From Syngnathus acus (Eukaryota; Chordata; Actinopteri; Syngnathiformes; Syngnathidae): a stretch of DNA of 64,000 bases. A model generated the notes under the pieces. It was not told where the DNA came from, did no database searches, and worked only from the letters and a program-made list of their open reading frames with translations. The position numbers were made by a program, and so were the translations under genes. Shown here one piece after another: positions 10,449-22,752 of the stretch. Numbering within the stretch: the first letter of the stretch is position 1; every line of letters begins with the position of its first letter. The stretch spans positions 12,744,967 to 12,808,966 of the forward strand of contig NC_051091.1 of the NCBI RefSeq assembly GCF_901709675.1. The letters are read 5' to 3'.

Positions 10449-11290
10449 ATGACAATCCTGCCCATTTTTGATTATGGCGACACCATCTATAGCAGGGGTC
10501 ACCAACACGGTGCCCGATCGGACAAATATGCGCAAATGAAAAAAGGCTTAAAAAAGGCGAGGTTTTTTGTCTTGAAACGGATGCAATTTTTTCCAATTAT
10601 TTGTAATGGGAAAAATAGATTCGGAATTCGACCAATTCGCTTCTCGAACCGCCTTCTGGAACGGATTGTGGTCAAATAACCAAGGTTTGACTGTATTTTT
10701 GCTATTCTTGTTAAAATCACACTTACATGTGAACTGGAAATGACAATAATAACACATAGTGAAAGCCAAATTGAGCAAATAGGCTATTTCAGAAGTGTGT
10801 GTCAAACTGGTAGCCCTTTGCCTTAATCAGTACCCAGGAAGTAGCTCTCGGTTTAAGAAAGGTTAGTGACCCCTGATCTATAGGATGGCATCTCACTCCA
10901 CTCTCAATAAGCTGGACCCTCTTCACCACTCCGCTATCTGCTTCGCCACAGGTGCGCACTTCTCCACTCACCACTGTGATTTGTATAAATTAATTGATTG
11001 GACATCACTCCACACCCAAGGACTTCACCATTGGTTTCACCTTATTTACAAACTCCTGCACCGTCATCATTGTTCCCTCAATCTAAGGTCCAGTAATCTT
11101 ATTAAATTCACCATACCCAAAGTACGTACAGTTTTTGGTCGAAACTCCTTCCATTTCTCTGCAGCTTATGATTGGAATATTATGCAAAATACCCTTAAAT
11201 TCACTGTCATCACATCATTTACAGTTTTCAAACAAAAATTGCAACAAGTTTTAACCGACTCTTGCAGCTGTTACTTTAAATATGTTGTTA
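10449..11290 (+). mobile_element. fragment of a LINE reverse-transcriptase C-terminus, interrupted by hAT-A copy 1
   Basis: After removing 10,493-10,883 the frame runs ILPIFDYGDTIY ... STLNKLDPLHHSAICFATG, then YKLIDWTSLHTQGLHHWFHL and FHFSAAYDWN. This is the typical C-terminal region of a vertebrate LINE RT (LDYGD-x-IY, then LDxVxHSALRF-like). It lacks the catalytic RT core and any 3' tail, so it is a dead internal fragment. The exact clade is uncertain. Confidence 0.65.
10493..10875. mobile_element. hAT-A copy 1 (383 bp)
   Basis: Ends CAGGGGTCACCAAC and GTTAGTGACCCCTG are inverted repeats, flanked by a perfect 8-bp duplication ATCTATAG (10,485-10,492 and 10,876-10,883). The interior includes a deleted copy of the mariner-like repeat also found at 51,261-51,988. 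Its right part contains the empty site for hAT-B (GTACTGATTAAGGCAAAGG on the minus strand). Non-coding. Confidence 0.92.
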
Positions 11291-11295
11291 TATAC

Positions 11296-11473
11296 CGTAA
11301 TTTTCGGACTAAAAGTGGCTCCGGAGTACAAGTCGCATCAGCCATAAAATGCCCAAAAAAGTGAAAAAAAAAACATATAAGTCGCTCCGGAGTATAAGTC
11401 GCATTTTGGGGGGCAATTTATTCGACAAAATCCATCCCAAGAACAGACATGAACGAGCAACAACAGGCTAAAC
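11296..11473. repeat. MITE-like repeat with TACCGTAATTTTCGG end
   Basis: Starts TACCGTAATTTTCGGACTA and contains two copies of a CTCCGGAGTAYAAGTCGCA phrase. It is interrupted at 11,474 by hAT copy B. I recognise the end motif as a common vertebrate DNA-repeat terminus but cannot assign a superfamily. Confidence 0.5.
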
Positions 11474-12075
11474 CAGGGGTGGGCAATTAATTTTTACAAG
11501 GGGCCACATGAAAAACCTGAGTTGTGTCAGAGGGCCACACCTACGATAACTTAAACCTGCTCAATTTTCTTCCATTGTAAAATGCACTAAATTATTTATT
11601 TTAAATAGCTGGCAATGGTAATTAGAAGAATACAATTATTCTGTTTATATTTATATTAAGCTATGTGGAATTGTGGTGTATAGGTCAAATAAAAAAACAA
11701 TCATTAATCAGTACAATTTATTCTTAGCTTCTTTAACTTTTCCTCAAATGACAAACCCGCTGCATCTCTGGGTGTGAAGTTTGATAAAAAAGTCCTTGTT
11801 GGGCTTGCAGTTTTGCCAGCAATGCATCAGCCTATGATGCGCGCTGTTTATCAGACAGATGTATTTTTTCTCATGCTTGGTCGTGTAGTGGCGACTCAAA
11901 TTATATTCTTTAAACACAGCGACCCGTGTACCACAAATCAGGCACACGGCTTTACCTTTCATTTCTGTAAAGAAATACTTGGCAGTCCATGTCTTGTTGA
12001 AAACACGGCGCTCCTTGTCAACTTTTCTTTTCTGAGGGTCAGCACACATTTCTCGGGCAGCATTACTTTGCATAG
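11474..12075 (-). mobile_element. hAT copy B, paralogue of 4,301-5,950 without the nested insert
   Basis: Begins CAGGGGTGGGCAA and is about 95% identical to copy A over 600 bp. The minus strand keeps the N-terminal transposase frame (MCADPQKRKVDKERRVF, then a BED finger CLICG ... HYTTKH). It breaks off at 12,075 where the TGAGTGAAC-rich repeat begins; the right terminus and its duplication were not found. Confidence 0.85.
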
Positions 12076-12189
12076 TGTTGGCAAGTGAGTGAACGATTCG
12101 TTCAAAAGGAACGGATCTTTTCAGTGAACGAATCACTTCCTAAAGTGATTCGTTCTTTTTAATTTTTTTATTTGTTTATCTGTTTATCT
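12076..12189. mobile_element. left end of a TGAGTGAAC-rich DNA repeat (family D), split by Rex3
   Basis: AGTGTTGGCAAGTGAGTGAA followed by CGATTCGTTC and a CACTTCCTAAAGTGATTCG hairpin. The same order occurs at 19,913 and, shorter, at 20,757. The sequence resumes after Rex3 at 15,434, where the TGAGTGAAT repeats continue. Probably a non-autonomous hAT-like element; superfamily not certain. Confidence 0.6.
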
Positions 12190-15100
12190 ACCTCCGTGAG
12201 TCGTCACCTTATCGTGGTGGAGGGGTTTGCGTGCCCCTATGATCCTAGGAGCCATGTTGTCTGGGGCTTCATGCCCCTGGTAGGGTCCCCCATGGCAAAC
12301 GGGTCCTAGGTGAGGGGCCAGAAAAAGCACGGCTCAAAAAGCCCCTTATGATGAATAATATATATAGACACAGATTTCCCTCGCCCGGACGCGGGTCACC
12401 GGGGCCCCCCTCTGGAGCCAGGCCTGGAGGCGGGCCTCGAAGGCGAGCGTCTGGTGGCCGGGTCTTCGCCCATGGGGCCCGGCCGGGCACAGCCCGAAAA
12501 GGAAATGTGGGTCCCCCTTCCCATGGGCTCACCACCTGTGGGAGGGGCCAAAGGGGTCGGGTGCAGTGCAAGCTGGGCGGCGGCCAAAGGCAGGGACCTT
12601 GGCGGTCTGATCCCCGGCTGCAGAAGCTGGCTCTTGGGACATGGAATGTCACCTCTCTGGCTGGGAAGGAGCCCGAGCTGGTGTGCGAGGCAGAAAAGTT
12701 CCGACTAGATATAGTCGGATTTGCCTCCACGCACAGTTTGGGTTCCGGTACAAGCCCTCTCGAGAGGGGCTGGACTCTCTTCCACTCTGGAGTTGCCCAC
12801 GGTGAGAGGCGTCAAGCAGGTGTGGGTATACTTATTGCCCCCCGGCTGGGCGCCTGCACATTGGGGTTCACCCCGGTGAACGAGAGGGTAGCCTCCCTCC
12901 GCCTTCGGGTGGGGGGACGGGTCCTGACTGTTGTTTGTGTCTATGCACCAAACGGCAGCTCAGAGTACCCACCCTTCTTGGAGTCCCTGGAGGAAGTGCT
13001 GGAGAGCGCTCCTTCTGGGGACTCCATCGTTCTACTGGGTGATTTCAATGCTCACGTGGGCAATGACAGTGAGACCTGGAAGGGCGTAATTGGGAGGAAC
13101 GGCCCCCCCGGTCTGAACCCGAGTGGTGTTCTATTATTGGACTTCTGTGCTCGACACGGATTTTCTATAATGAACACCATGTTCAAACATAAGGGTGTCC
13201 ATGTGTGCACTTGGCACCAGGACACCCTAGGCCGCAGTTCGATGATCGACTTTGTAGTCGTGTCATCGGATTTGCGGCCGCATGTTTTGGACACTCGGGC
13301 GAAGAGAGGGGCGGAGCTGTCAACTGATCACCACCTGGTGGTGGGTTGGCTCCGATGGTGGGGGAAGATGCCGGTCCGACCTGGCAGACCCAAACGCTCT
13401 GTGAGGGTCTGCTGGGAACGTCTGGCGGAATCCCCTGTCAGGAAGAGCTTCAACTCCCACCTCCGGCAGAGCTTTTCCCACGTCCCGGGGGAGGCGGGGG
13501 ACATTGAGTCCGAGTGGACCTTGTTCCACGCCTCCATTGTTGAGGCGGCCGACCGGAGCTGTGGCCGTAAGGTCATTGGTGCCTGTCGTGGCGGCAATCC
13601 CCGAACCCGCTGGTGGACACCGGCGGTAAGGGATGCCGTCAAGCTGAAGAAGGAGTCCTATCGGGCCGTTTTGGCCTGCGGGACTCCGGAGGCAGCTGAC
13701 AGGTACCGGATGGCCAAGCGGAACGCGGCTTCGGCGGTTGCTGAGGCAAAAACCCGGGCGTGGGAGGAGTTTGGCGAGGCCATGGAGAATGACTTCCGGA
13801 CGGCTTCGAGGAAATTCTGGTCCACCATCCGGCGTCTCAGGAGTGGGAAGCAGTGCAACGTCAACACTGTTTACAGTGGCGATGGCGTGCTGCTGACCTC
13901 GACTCGGGACGTCGTGTGTCGGTGGGGAGAATACTTCGAAGACCTCCTCAATTCCACCTACACGCCTTCCATTGTGGAAGCAGGGCCTGGGGACTCTGAG
14001 GCGGACTCTCCAATCTCTGGGGTCGAAGTCACTGGGGTAGTTAAAAAACTCCTCGGTGGCAAGGCCCCGGGGGTGGATGAGATCCGCCCGGATTTCTTAA
14101 GGGCTCTGGATGTTGTGGGGCTGTCATGGCTGACACGTCTCTACAACATCGCGTGGACATCGGGGACAGTGCCTCTGGATTGGCAGACTGGGGTGGTGGT
14201 TCCCCTCTTTAAGAAGGGGGACCGGAGGGTGTGTTCCAATTACAGGGGAATTACACTCCTCAGCCTCCCTGGTAAGGTCTATTCAGGGGTGCTGGAGAGG
14301 AGGGTCCGTCGGGAGGTCGAACCTCGGATTCAGGAGGAACAGTGTGGCTTTCGTCCTGGCCGTGGAACAGTGGACCAGCTCTTCACCCTCAGCAGGATCC
14401 TCGAGGGTGCATGGGAGTTCGCCCAACCAGTCCACGTGTGTTTTGTGGACTTGGAGAAGGCGTTCGACCGTGTCCCTCGGGAGGTTCTGTGGGGGGTGCT
14501 TCGGGAGTACGGGGTACCGAGCCAACTGATAAGGGCGGTTCGGTCCCTGTATCACCGATGCCAGAGTTTGGTCCGCATTTCCGGCAGTAAGTCGGATTCG
14601 TTCCCAGTGAGGGTTGGACTCCGCCAAGGCTGCCCTTTGTCACCGATTCTGTTCATAATTTTTATGGACAGAATTTCTAGGCGCAGCCGAGGCGTTGAGG
14701 GTGTACGGTTTGGGGACCTCAGCATTGCGTCTCTGCTTTTTGCAGACGACGTGGTGCTGTTGGCTTCTTCAGGCCGTGATCTCCAGCTCTCACTGGAGCG
14801 GTTCGCAGCCGAGTGTGAAGCGGTCGGGATGAGGGTCAGCACCTCCAAATCCGAGTCCATGGTCCTCGATCGGAAAAGGGTGGAATGCCCTCTCCGGATC
14901 GGGGATGAGATCCTGCCCCAAGTGGAGGAGTTTAAGTATCTTGGGGTCTTGTTCACGAGTGAGGGGAGGATGGAGCGTGAGATCGACAGGCGGATCGGTG
15001 CAGCGTCGGCAGTAATGCGGACTCTGTACCGGTCCGTCGTGGTGAAGAGAGAGCTGAGCCAAAAGGCAAAGCTCTCAATTTACCGGTCGATTTAGGCTCC

Positions 15101-15433
15101 TACCCTCACCTATGGTCACGAGCTATGGGTCGTGACCGAAAGAACGAGATCCCGGATACAAGCGGCCGAAATGAGTTTTCTCCGCAGGATGTCCGGGCTC
15201 TCCCTTAGAGATAGGGTGAGAAGTTCGGTCATCCGGGAGAGACTCGGAGTAGAGTCGCTACTCCTCCACGTTGAGAGGAGCCAGATGAGGTGGCTCGGGC
15301 ACCTCATCAGGATGCCTCCTGGACGCCTCCCTGGGGAGGTGTTCCGGGCATGTCCCACCGGTAGGAGACCCCAGGGACGACCCAGGACGCGCTGGAGAGA
15401 CTATGTCTCTCAGCTGGCCTGGGAACGCCAGTG
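12190..15433 (+). mobile_element. Rex3: Rex3 (RTE-clade LINE), near full length, 3' end missing
   Basis: Encodes an APE endonuclease and a reverse transcriptase in one frame, 12,348-15,434, broken only by one in-frame TAG at 15,093-15,095. Endonuclease landmarks: [18 protein letters not shown] and [11 protein letters not shown] landmarks: [27 protein letters not shown] and the catalytic FADDVVLL. The region matches the published Rex3 primer sites as I remember them (TGGCAGACTGGGGTGGTGGT at 14,181 and the complement of the other at about 14,624). The 5' UTR starts CCTCCGTGAGTCGTCACC. The element stops at GGGAACGCCA, so the last ~100 bp and the (ATGG)n tail are lost. A 5'-truncated minus copy with the tail lies at 32,816-34,474. 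Confidence 0.95.
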
Positions 15434-15434
15434 A
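12348..15434 (+). pseudogene. Rex3 polyprotein frame with one stop codon
   Basis: About 1,029 codons in one frame with a single amber codon at 15,093-15,095, just after the [11 protein letters not shown] stretch. The frame continues without shift through TLTYGHELWVVTER to DYVSQLAWERQ. All catalytic RT and endonuclease motifs are upstream of the stop. The first ~90 codons are G/P/R-rich and probably 5' UTR read in frame, with the conserved protein starting near LGTWNVTS (about 12,630). Confidence 0.85.
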
Positions 15435-15600
15435 GTGAATCACTCACTGAGTGATTCGCATTTCAAGTTCACCGCGAGAACGGATCAGTGAGGGAAATAA
15501 TCCTGGCTTTCCCATTCACTAACGAGTCAATGAGTGAACTGCCTTCCTGTGCATCAACGGATGAGTCAGTGAATATGTTGCGTCTCCTGGCGTGAACTAT
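15434..15600. mobile_element. continuation of repeat family D after Rex3
   Basis: TGAGTGAATCACTCACTGAG and following AACGAGTCAATGAGTGAAC continue the family-D repeat. The far end seems to lie near 16,560 (ACTGTTGCCAACGAATC), with a SINE, an (ATT)n block and a small L1-type insertion between. Confidence 0.5.
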
Positions 15601-15724
15601 GTAAACCAGAATGTAGATTTACGATTTACTTATAGTAAATAACGTGTATGCATATATATGCCTAAATGTTGTTATTCAATATATCGACTGCAGTTTCACA
15701 TTAGATTGCTGGTTTGAGATGTAC

Positions 15725-15725
<1 letters not shown>

Positions 15726-15758
<33 letters not shown>

Positions 15759-15760
15759 TT
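15726..15760. repeat. (TTA)n microsatellite
   Basis: Eleven uninterrupted trinucleotide units after TACTTT. Confidence 0.9.
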
Positions 15761-15887
15761 AATAAACATTTATGTTATAATTTGTCTGGTGTTTTATTCC
15801 TTGTTTTTATATTCGCCAATCAAAACAGAAAAATACGACATTTGGTTAACTGCTTTATATGACAATATGTGTGTGTTTTACCAGCTC

Positions 15888-16200
15888 AGTCGCCTAGTGG
15901 TAGAGTGTCCGCCCTGAGACTGGAAGGTTGTGGGTTCAAACCCCGGCCGGGTCATACCAAAGACTATAAAAATGGGACCCATTGCCTCCCTGCTTGGCAC
16001 TCAGCATTAAGGGTTGGAATTGGGGGGTTAGATCACCAACTGATTCCCGAGCGCGGCACCGCTGCTGCTCATTGCTCCCCTCTCCCCCAGGGGATGGATT
16101 AAAATCACACGGGGATGGGTTAAATGCAGAGGACAAATTTCACCACACCCAGGTGTGTGTGTGACGATCATTGGGACTTTAATCTTTAATCTTAATCTTT
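15888..16200 (+). mobile_element. tRNA-derived SINE, copy 2
   Basis: Near-identical to the copy at 6,199-6,515, with the same A and B boxes and CTTTAAT tail; the A box is slightly worn (TCGCCTAGTGG). The near identity of the two copies indicates recent activity. Confidence 0.85.
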
Positions 16201-16250
16201 TACGTTGTTAAATCAGTTGGTGTCCCCCAAAATAACAAATGTCGGCATAA

Positions 16251-16343
16251 CGTTTTTTTTTTCCAACCTTTTATTCAAACACAAACACATTCGGTATAAT
16301 AACACCATCAACTACAAGCCAACAAATACAAAATTAAAATATC
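16251..16343 (-). mobile_element. short L1-type retroinsertion with 13-bp target duplication
   Basis: The 93-bp segment lies between two copies of AATGTCGGCATAA (16,238-16,250 and 16,344-16,356). On the minus strand it ends GAATAAAAGGTTGG followed by an A run, that is, a polyadenylation signal and poly(A) tail. This is what a severely 5'-truncated, target-primed insertion looks like. Confidence 0.75.
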
Positions 16344-16379
16344 AATGTCGGCATAAAGTGTGTAGGTTGGCAATGGCAT

Positions 16380-16560
16380 AGCGGCAATGCTGTCTGTCAC
16401 TCACTCGTGAATCTTCGCGAACGACCAATCAGCAGCGCCAGCGAGCGTTAGATGGAGGAGGGACTTTACGAGTCAGTGACGTAATTTCCCGTTCACGAAC
16501 GAGTCAGTGACGCAACTTCCCGTTCACGACCGGGTGAGAGACTGTTGCCAACGAATCAGT
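16380..16560. mobile_element. right part of repeat family D
   Basis: GAACGAGTCAGTGACGCAAC and CTTCCCGTTCACGA phrases match 20,305-20,350. It ends GACTGTTGCCAAC, roughly inverted to the left end AGTGTTGGCAA. The boundary is approximate. Confidence 0.5.
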
Positions 16561-17600
16561 GTGTAAGTGTTGTATTATAGAAAGAAATGTGTTAATTACC
16601 CGAGCCAATTATTATCATATATAATAATTTGGGCGGGGGGGTGTAGGTGGGGGGTAGTTGTATTGTTTGATGTGTATGGATTATTTCCACCGGATGTTAT
16701 TTAAAAAAAAAAAAAAAGCCGTATCATTGTGTGTGTGTGATTCAGTGAACGATTCGTTTGAACGAATCTTTTGAGTGAACTGATTCTAAGGATTCAGTTC
16801 ACCTAAAAGAACTGGAATGCACATCACAACGTCTTACCTTCTTCTGTTGCTTCTGCTCCTGCTTCCGGGTCACATGACCGCCCGACCACACGCGCGTGAC
16901 TGGCTTTTTTTTAGGGGGTGTGATTGGGCGATGACCAAACTTTCCCATTTGAGTTGATGGACAGTTTCTTTCATTGTCTTGTTACTTTCCTTTCTTTAGT
17001 TTGCCTACTATATAGTTTGTTGTGGTTTAATGCAGTATGCATGTATCATTTGAAAGTGTTCCCCGCCATTCATGTTTGGTACTGCCTGTAAAAATCTATG
17101 CAACTCATGGGACTTCACAGGATTTTGTTTCATATTGTCTGTATTGTTTGTGTGTATTTTGTTAAATAAACAATCCATGGTATATATACTAAACGGAATA
17201 TTTGTATCAACCTCACTAAAATTCAGGTATCCAGATAATTGATATTTCATGGACATATAGCACAGTGGTATTGTGGGAGATAAATATAGCTGTTTCTGGT
17301 ACTTTTGTGTCGTATTCATTCTTGCATTTCCTGCTCTTCACAGTCATTCAAGTTTGGTTTTATGCATTCAATTATTTTAATCGTACCAGATTTTTCATTT
17401 ATAATTTGATTCAGCCAGTAATAACTTTTGGTAATTCCACACATTTGATTGTATTTAAGGTTAGCATTTTATGCAGATTACGGGTTATTATATTTGTTTC
17501 ATGATGACACTGGACTTTAAATTGCAGTGTGATCACTTCATTCCATAAAATTTCTTGGCTGTTTCAATTCAAGTGGTAAGCAGAGCAACAATCATGGAGA
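16561..17600. other. A+T-rich intergenic stretch, no gene seen
   Basis: Contains a G-run (16,632), a second set of AACGATTCG/GAATC phrases (16,740-16,810) and A+T-rich sequence. A minus frame at 17,008-17,319 is open for 100 codons and could be a retroelement relic, but it has no motif I recognise. Confidence 0.5.
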
Positions 17601-17611
17601 GAACGTTCACC

Positions 17612-17617
17612 TTTATT
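17612..17617 (-). terminator. snrpb polyadenylation signal
   Basis: AATAAA on the minus strand, 76 bp past the snrpb stop codon and followed by A-rich sequence on the plus strand (T-rich downstream in the transcript). Confidence 0.75.
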
Positions 17618-17692
17618 AAAAAAAAACCAAAAAAAAAAACCTTAAGAGTCAAAACCAGCAAGAAAACAGGAACATTGTACAGCATGCATCTT

Positions 17693-19821
<2,129 letters not shown>

Positions 19822-19912
19822 GTTTGCGGTTTCCAAAAATGCAAAACGCTCCAACTCGAGACGCTGGGACTGGCCGCCCAAGTCTTTATGAAAGAGACTC
19901 ACCGGAAATGAC
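19822..19912 (-). promoter_or_regulatory. snrpb proximal promoter, squeezed against a transposon
   Basis: Only 91 bp separate the start codon from repeat family D. The stretch holds an ETS-type CCGGAAAT on the plus strand (19,902) and a GGCCGCCCA motif. No TATA box placed confidently. Inference from position. Confidence 0.4.
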
Positions 19913-20045
19913 TAGTGTTGGCAAGTGAGTGAACGATTCGTTCACAAAGAACGGATCCTTTCAGTGAACGAGAGTGAACGAATCACTTCCTAAAGTGATT
20001 CGTTCTTTTTTATTTTTTTATTTGTTTATTTATTTTTTATTTAAC

Positions 20046-20223
20046 GTTTTACCAGGTAAGCCAATTGAGAACACTTTCTCATTGACAATGGCGACCTGGA
20101 GGCAAGGTGTGTGAAGTGTCTTGCCCAAAGACACAACGACATGTGACTGGACAGAGCTGGGATCGAACTGCCAACCCTCCGGTTACTAAACGACCCACTC
20201 TACTGCCTGAGCCACAGCCGCCA
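20046..20223 (-). mobile_element. tRNA-derived SINE (minus), AFC-like head
   Basis: On the minus strand the head reads GGCTGTGGCTCAGGCAGTAG (A box) then GGCAGTTCGATCCC (B box, plus 20,159-20,172), then CTTGGGCAAGACACT, and a tail ending TTACCTGGTAAAA with A-rich sequence. This head and CTTGGGCAAGACAC motif are shared by abundant acanthomorph SINEs. Not a functional tRNA. Confidence 0.75.
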
Positions 20224-20384
20224 TATAACTTCAACCAGTAGGTGTCGGTAATGCCCATTGAAGCTGGTGCCACCTCGCCGTAAAACAAAACGAAGAAGAA
20301 AATGACGTAACTTCCCGTTCACGAACGAGTCGTGAATTGCATTTCCCGTTCACCAACGAACGAATCTATGAGTGAACGACTCAC

Positions 20385-20490
20385 TTACTGAGTGAACGGC
20401 TCACTCACTGAGTGAACGACTCACTCACTGAGTGAATCACTCACTGAGTGAATCACTCACTGAGTGAATCACTCACTGAGTGAATCACTC
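20385..20490. repeat. 16-bp palindromic minisatellite
   Basis: Six to seven tandem units of TGAATCACTCACTGAG (early units TGAACGACTCACTCAC). Each unit contains its own partial inverted repeat. Confidence 0.85.
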
Positions 20491-20756
20491 TCACCGGGCC
20501 AGGCTGTTTTTAGCGGGTGTCCCTCGCTCGCCCTCATCTCTGATTGAAGACGAGGACGTCCCGTTGAGGAATCTCGAGGAACAGATGGACGCACTCATTA
20601 GCGCACCTTTGCGTTGTCTCACCGATCAAAAAAGGAGAGGAAGCCGTGCGCGACCATGTGTGTGAGGAGATAAAGGTGCTTGGAGGGCAGAACATAGATG
20701 GTAAATCAAAAAAAGGCGTGAGAGGACGACCAAATCCGCTGCATGCATGCTCGTGT

Positions 20757-20840
20757 TGGCTCGTGAGTGAACGATTTGTTCAAAGGAACGAATCCTTTCA
20801 GTGAACGAGAGTGAACGAATCACTTCCTAAAGTGATTCGG
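20757..20840. mobile_element. repeat family D, short third copy
   Basis: GTGTTGGCTCGTGAGTGAAC through to CACTTCCTAAAGTGATTCGG, then an abrupt change into the Gypsy gag leader. It marks the truncated left limit of the Gypsy. Confidence 0.6.
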
Positions 20841-21939
20841 GATTTATCTATAGCGACGGTATGGCATCGCGTAAGGACTGTGGCGGTGCTCAGCCACGGG
20901 TGAAGGAGGAGGTGGTGGACGGCAGTTACGATGGCGCGTGGGGCCGTGAGTTGGACCCCAAAGTGTCGGGGCACGTGGAGCTCTTGAGGAAGACCGCCAG
21001 GAAGCTGGCGTCCGATGGCGTCCGATGGCGGGCTTGGCTCGTTAAACAATGAGAGGCACGCAAGGACGAAGGACGGTGGCAGCCTCCATGGTGACCGTCA
21101 TGATATCAAGACACCGAGATACTCCAGTAAGGCGGACTGGGAGGCTTTCCATGCGCAATTCGAACTCTTGGCACGGGCTTCTGGATGGTCGGAGAAGAAT
21201 AAAGCACTGCAGTTGGCCATGTGTCTCACGAAGGAGACCATGTCCTGCTTGTCACTGCTTAGCCCAGCCGAGAGGGACGACTATAGGGCATTGGTTGGTG
21301 CTCTGCGACGGCGTTTTGGGCAGTGCAGCCAGCCCAGTGTCCTGCGCTCGGAGTTGTCGAACAGGCAAAGACAAGCTGGTGAACCACTCGGTGTACTGGC
21401 TAATGACATTGAGAAATTGTCGAGGCGTGCATACGCCCATATGCCGGCTGATGTGCAGAGTGATCTGGCCAGGGACCAGTTCATCCGCGCCATTACACCA
21501 AGAGAACTGAGGATCCAAACCCAGCTGGCACACCCACACACTCTCCAGGGAGTGCTAGAACTGTCTGTGGAAAGAGAGGTCATAGGGGACACTGCGCGGG
21601 GTGACCCTGTCGAGGGCAGCCATGTGGTGCGTTCTGCTGCACAGGTGAATCTGAGCCCAGAGAAACCCGCGTGGGTGGATGAGTTGACCGAACGTATCCG
21701 CTCAAGCACACTGTAGTAGTACCCGCTCCCAACGGGGCCCTCAAATGTGCTGGGTGTGTGGCCAATCTGGCCACATTAGCGTTCAGTGCCCCAAAAAGGC
21801 TGGTGGTGGAGTCCAACTGCACAGACGGGGAAGCGAGGCTCCACTTCCCCCAGAAGCAGACGACAGTGCAGAGCTCGCAAGGGTGGTGGGCTGGACACAT
21901 GCGGGTGATTTTTGCCATATCCCCATCACCCTGGCAGGT

Positions 21940-22752
21940 AGAATAGAATAGAATAGAATAGAATAGAATAGAATAGAATTATTAAGGATCGGACAGTACA
22001 GCCAAGTGCGTAGCGACAGAGACTTTATTGCGGGCGGGGGTAAGAAGGGAACAGCTGGCGCTGAAGCGACGATCTGGCTGGGGGAAACAAGCTATTCTGC
22101 GGGATCTTCGAATCTTCAAGTGAGTCAGTTTCTCAGGGACAGGAGAGCGAAGCAACATCACGGGACAGACTGACACTCGGGTCTGCGCTGGCTGCGTTGA
22201 TATAGCGCTGTCCATGAGCCTGTGGCAGGTGGCGGCGATTCCACTGATAGGGGAGGGCGTGGTCCTGTCACAGGTGGCGCCAGTACGTGACAAGAATAGA
22301 ATAGAATAGAATAGAATAGATCTTTATTGTCATTGTCACACATGTACAACGAAATTTAAAAAGTGCCAACCGATCAGTGCATAAAATAAAAAATAAATAG
22401 AATAAATAGAATAAAAAGATAAAAAATACAAGCTAAAAACCCACAGAAGAACATACACAGACATAATCATCCCTTTTTAGCGGCATTTAATGTGACTACC
22501 GCTGTAGGGTAAAAACTGTTGGCGAATCTGCTAGTCCTTGACCTAATTGATCTGTAGCGTCTGCCTGATGGCAACAGTTCGAAAAGGGAGTGGCCAGGGT
22601 GGGAAGTGTCCTTCAGAATGTTTTGTGTTTTTTTTCTGTGTAGGTTTTCCAGTGTGGGGAGAGGGCAGCCAACGATCTTCTGTGCTGTGTTGATGACCCC
22701 TTGGAGCTTTTTCCTCTGAGCTGCAGTGCAGCTGGAGTACCAAACACATACA
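21940..22752 (-). mobile_element. 5'-truncated L2-type LINE inserted in the Gypsy protease
   Basis: The minus strand codes the C-terminal end VCVWYSSCTAAQRKKLQG ... SRFANSFYPTAVVTL, the same family as the LINE at 40,899-44,012. The 3' tail is an (ATTCT)n array, seen as AGAATAGAAT on the plus strand at 21,940-21,979 and 22,293-22,320. The tail is split by a 313-bp insert. About 85 codons of RT remain. Confidence 0.88.
21980..22292 (-). mobile_element. probable solo LTR inside the LINE tail
   Basis: On the minus strand it starts TGTCACGTACTGGCGCC and ends TCCTTAATA, with AATAAAGTCTCTGTCGC about 55 bp before the end, the expected place for an LTR polyadenylation signal. Both flanks are AGAAT, which fits a 5-bp duplication but is uninformative inside an AGAAT array. 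Family not determined. Confidence 0.55.

Larger units (their letters stand above)
19913..20510. mobile_element. repeat family D, second copy, interrupted by a SINE
   Basis: Starts TAGTGTTGGCAAGTGAGTGA with the same CACTTCCTAAAGTGATTCG hairpin as at 12,076. After the SINE (20,046-20,223) it resumes with CCCGTTCACGAACGAGTCG and ends in a 16-bp tandem array. Confidence 0.6.

Noticed and set aside
20385-20490. CRISPR-like repeat array.
   Set aside because: Units are directly adjacent without unique spacers, and the organism is a vertebrate.
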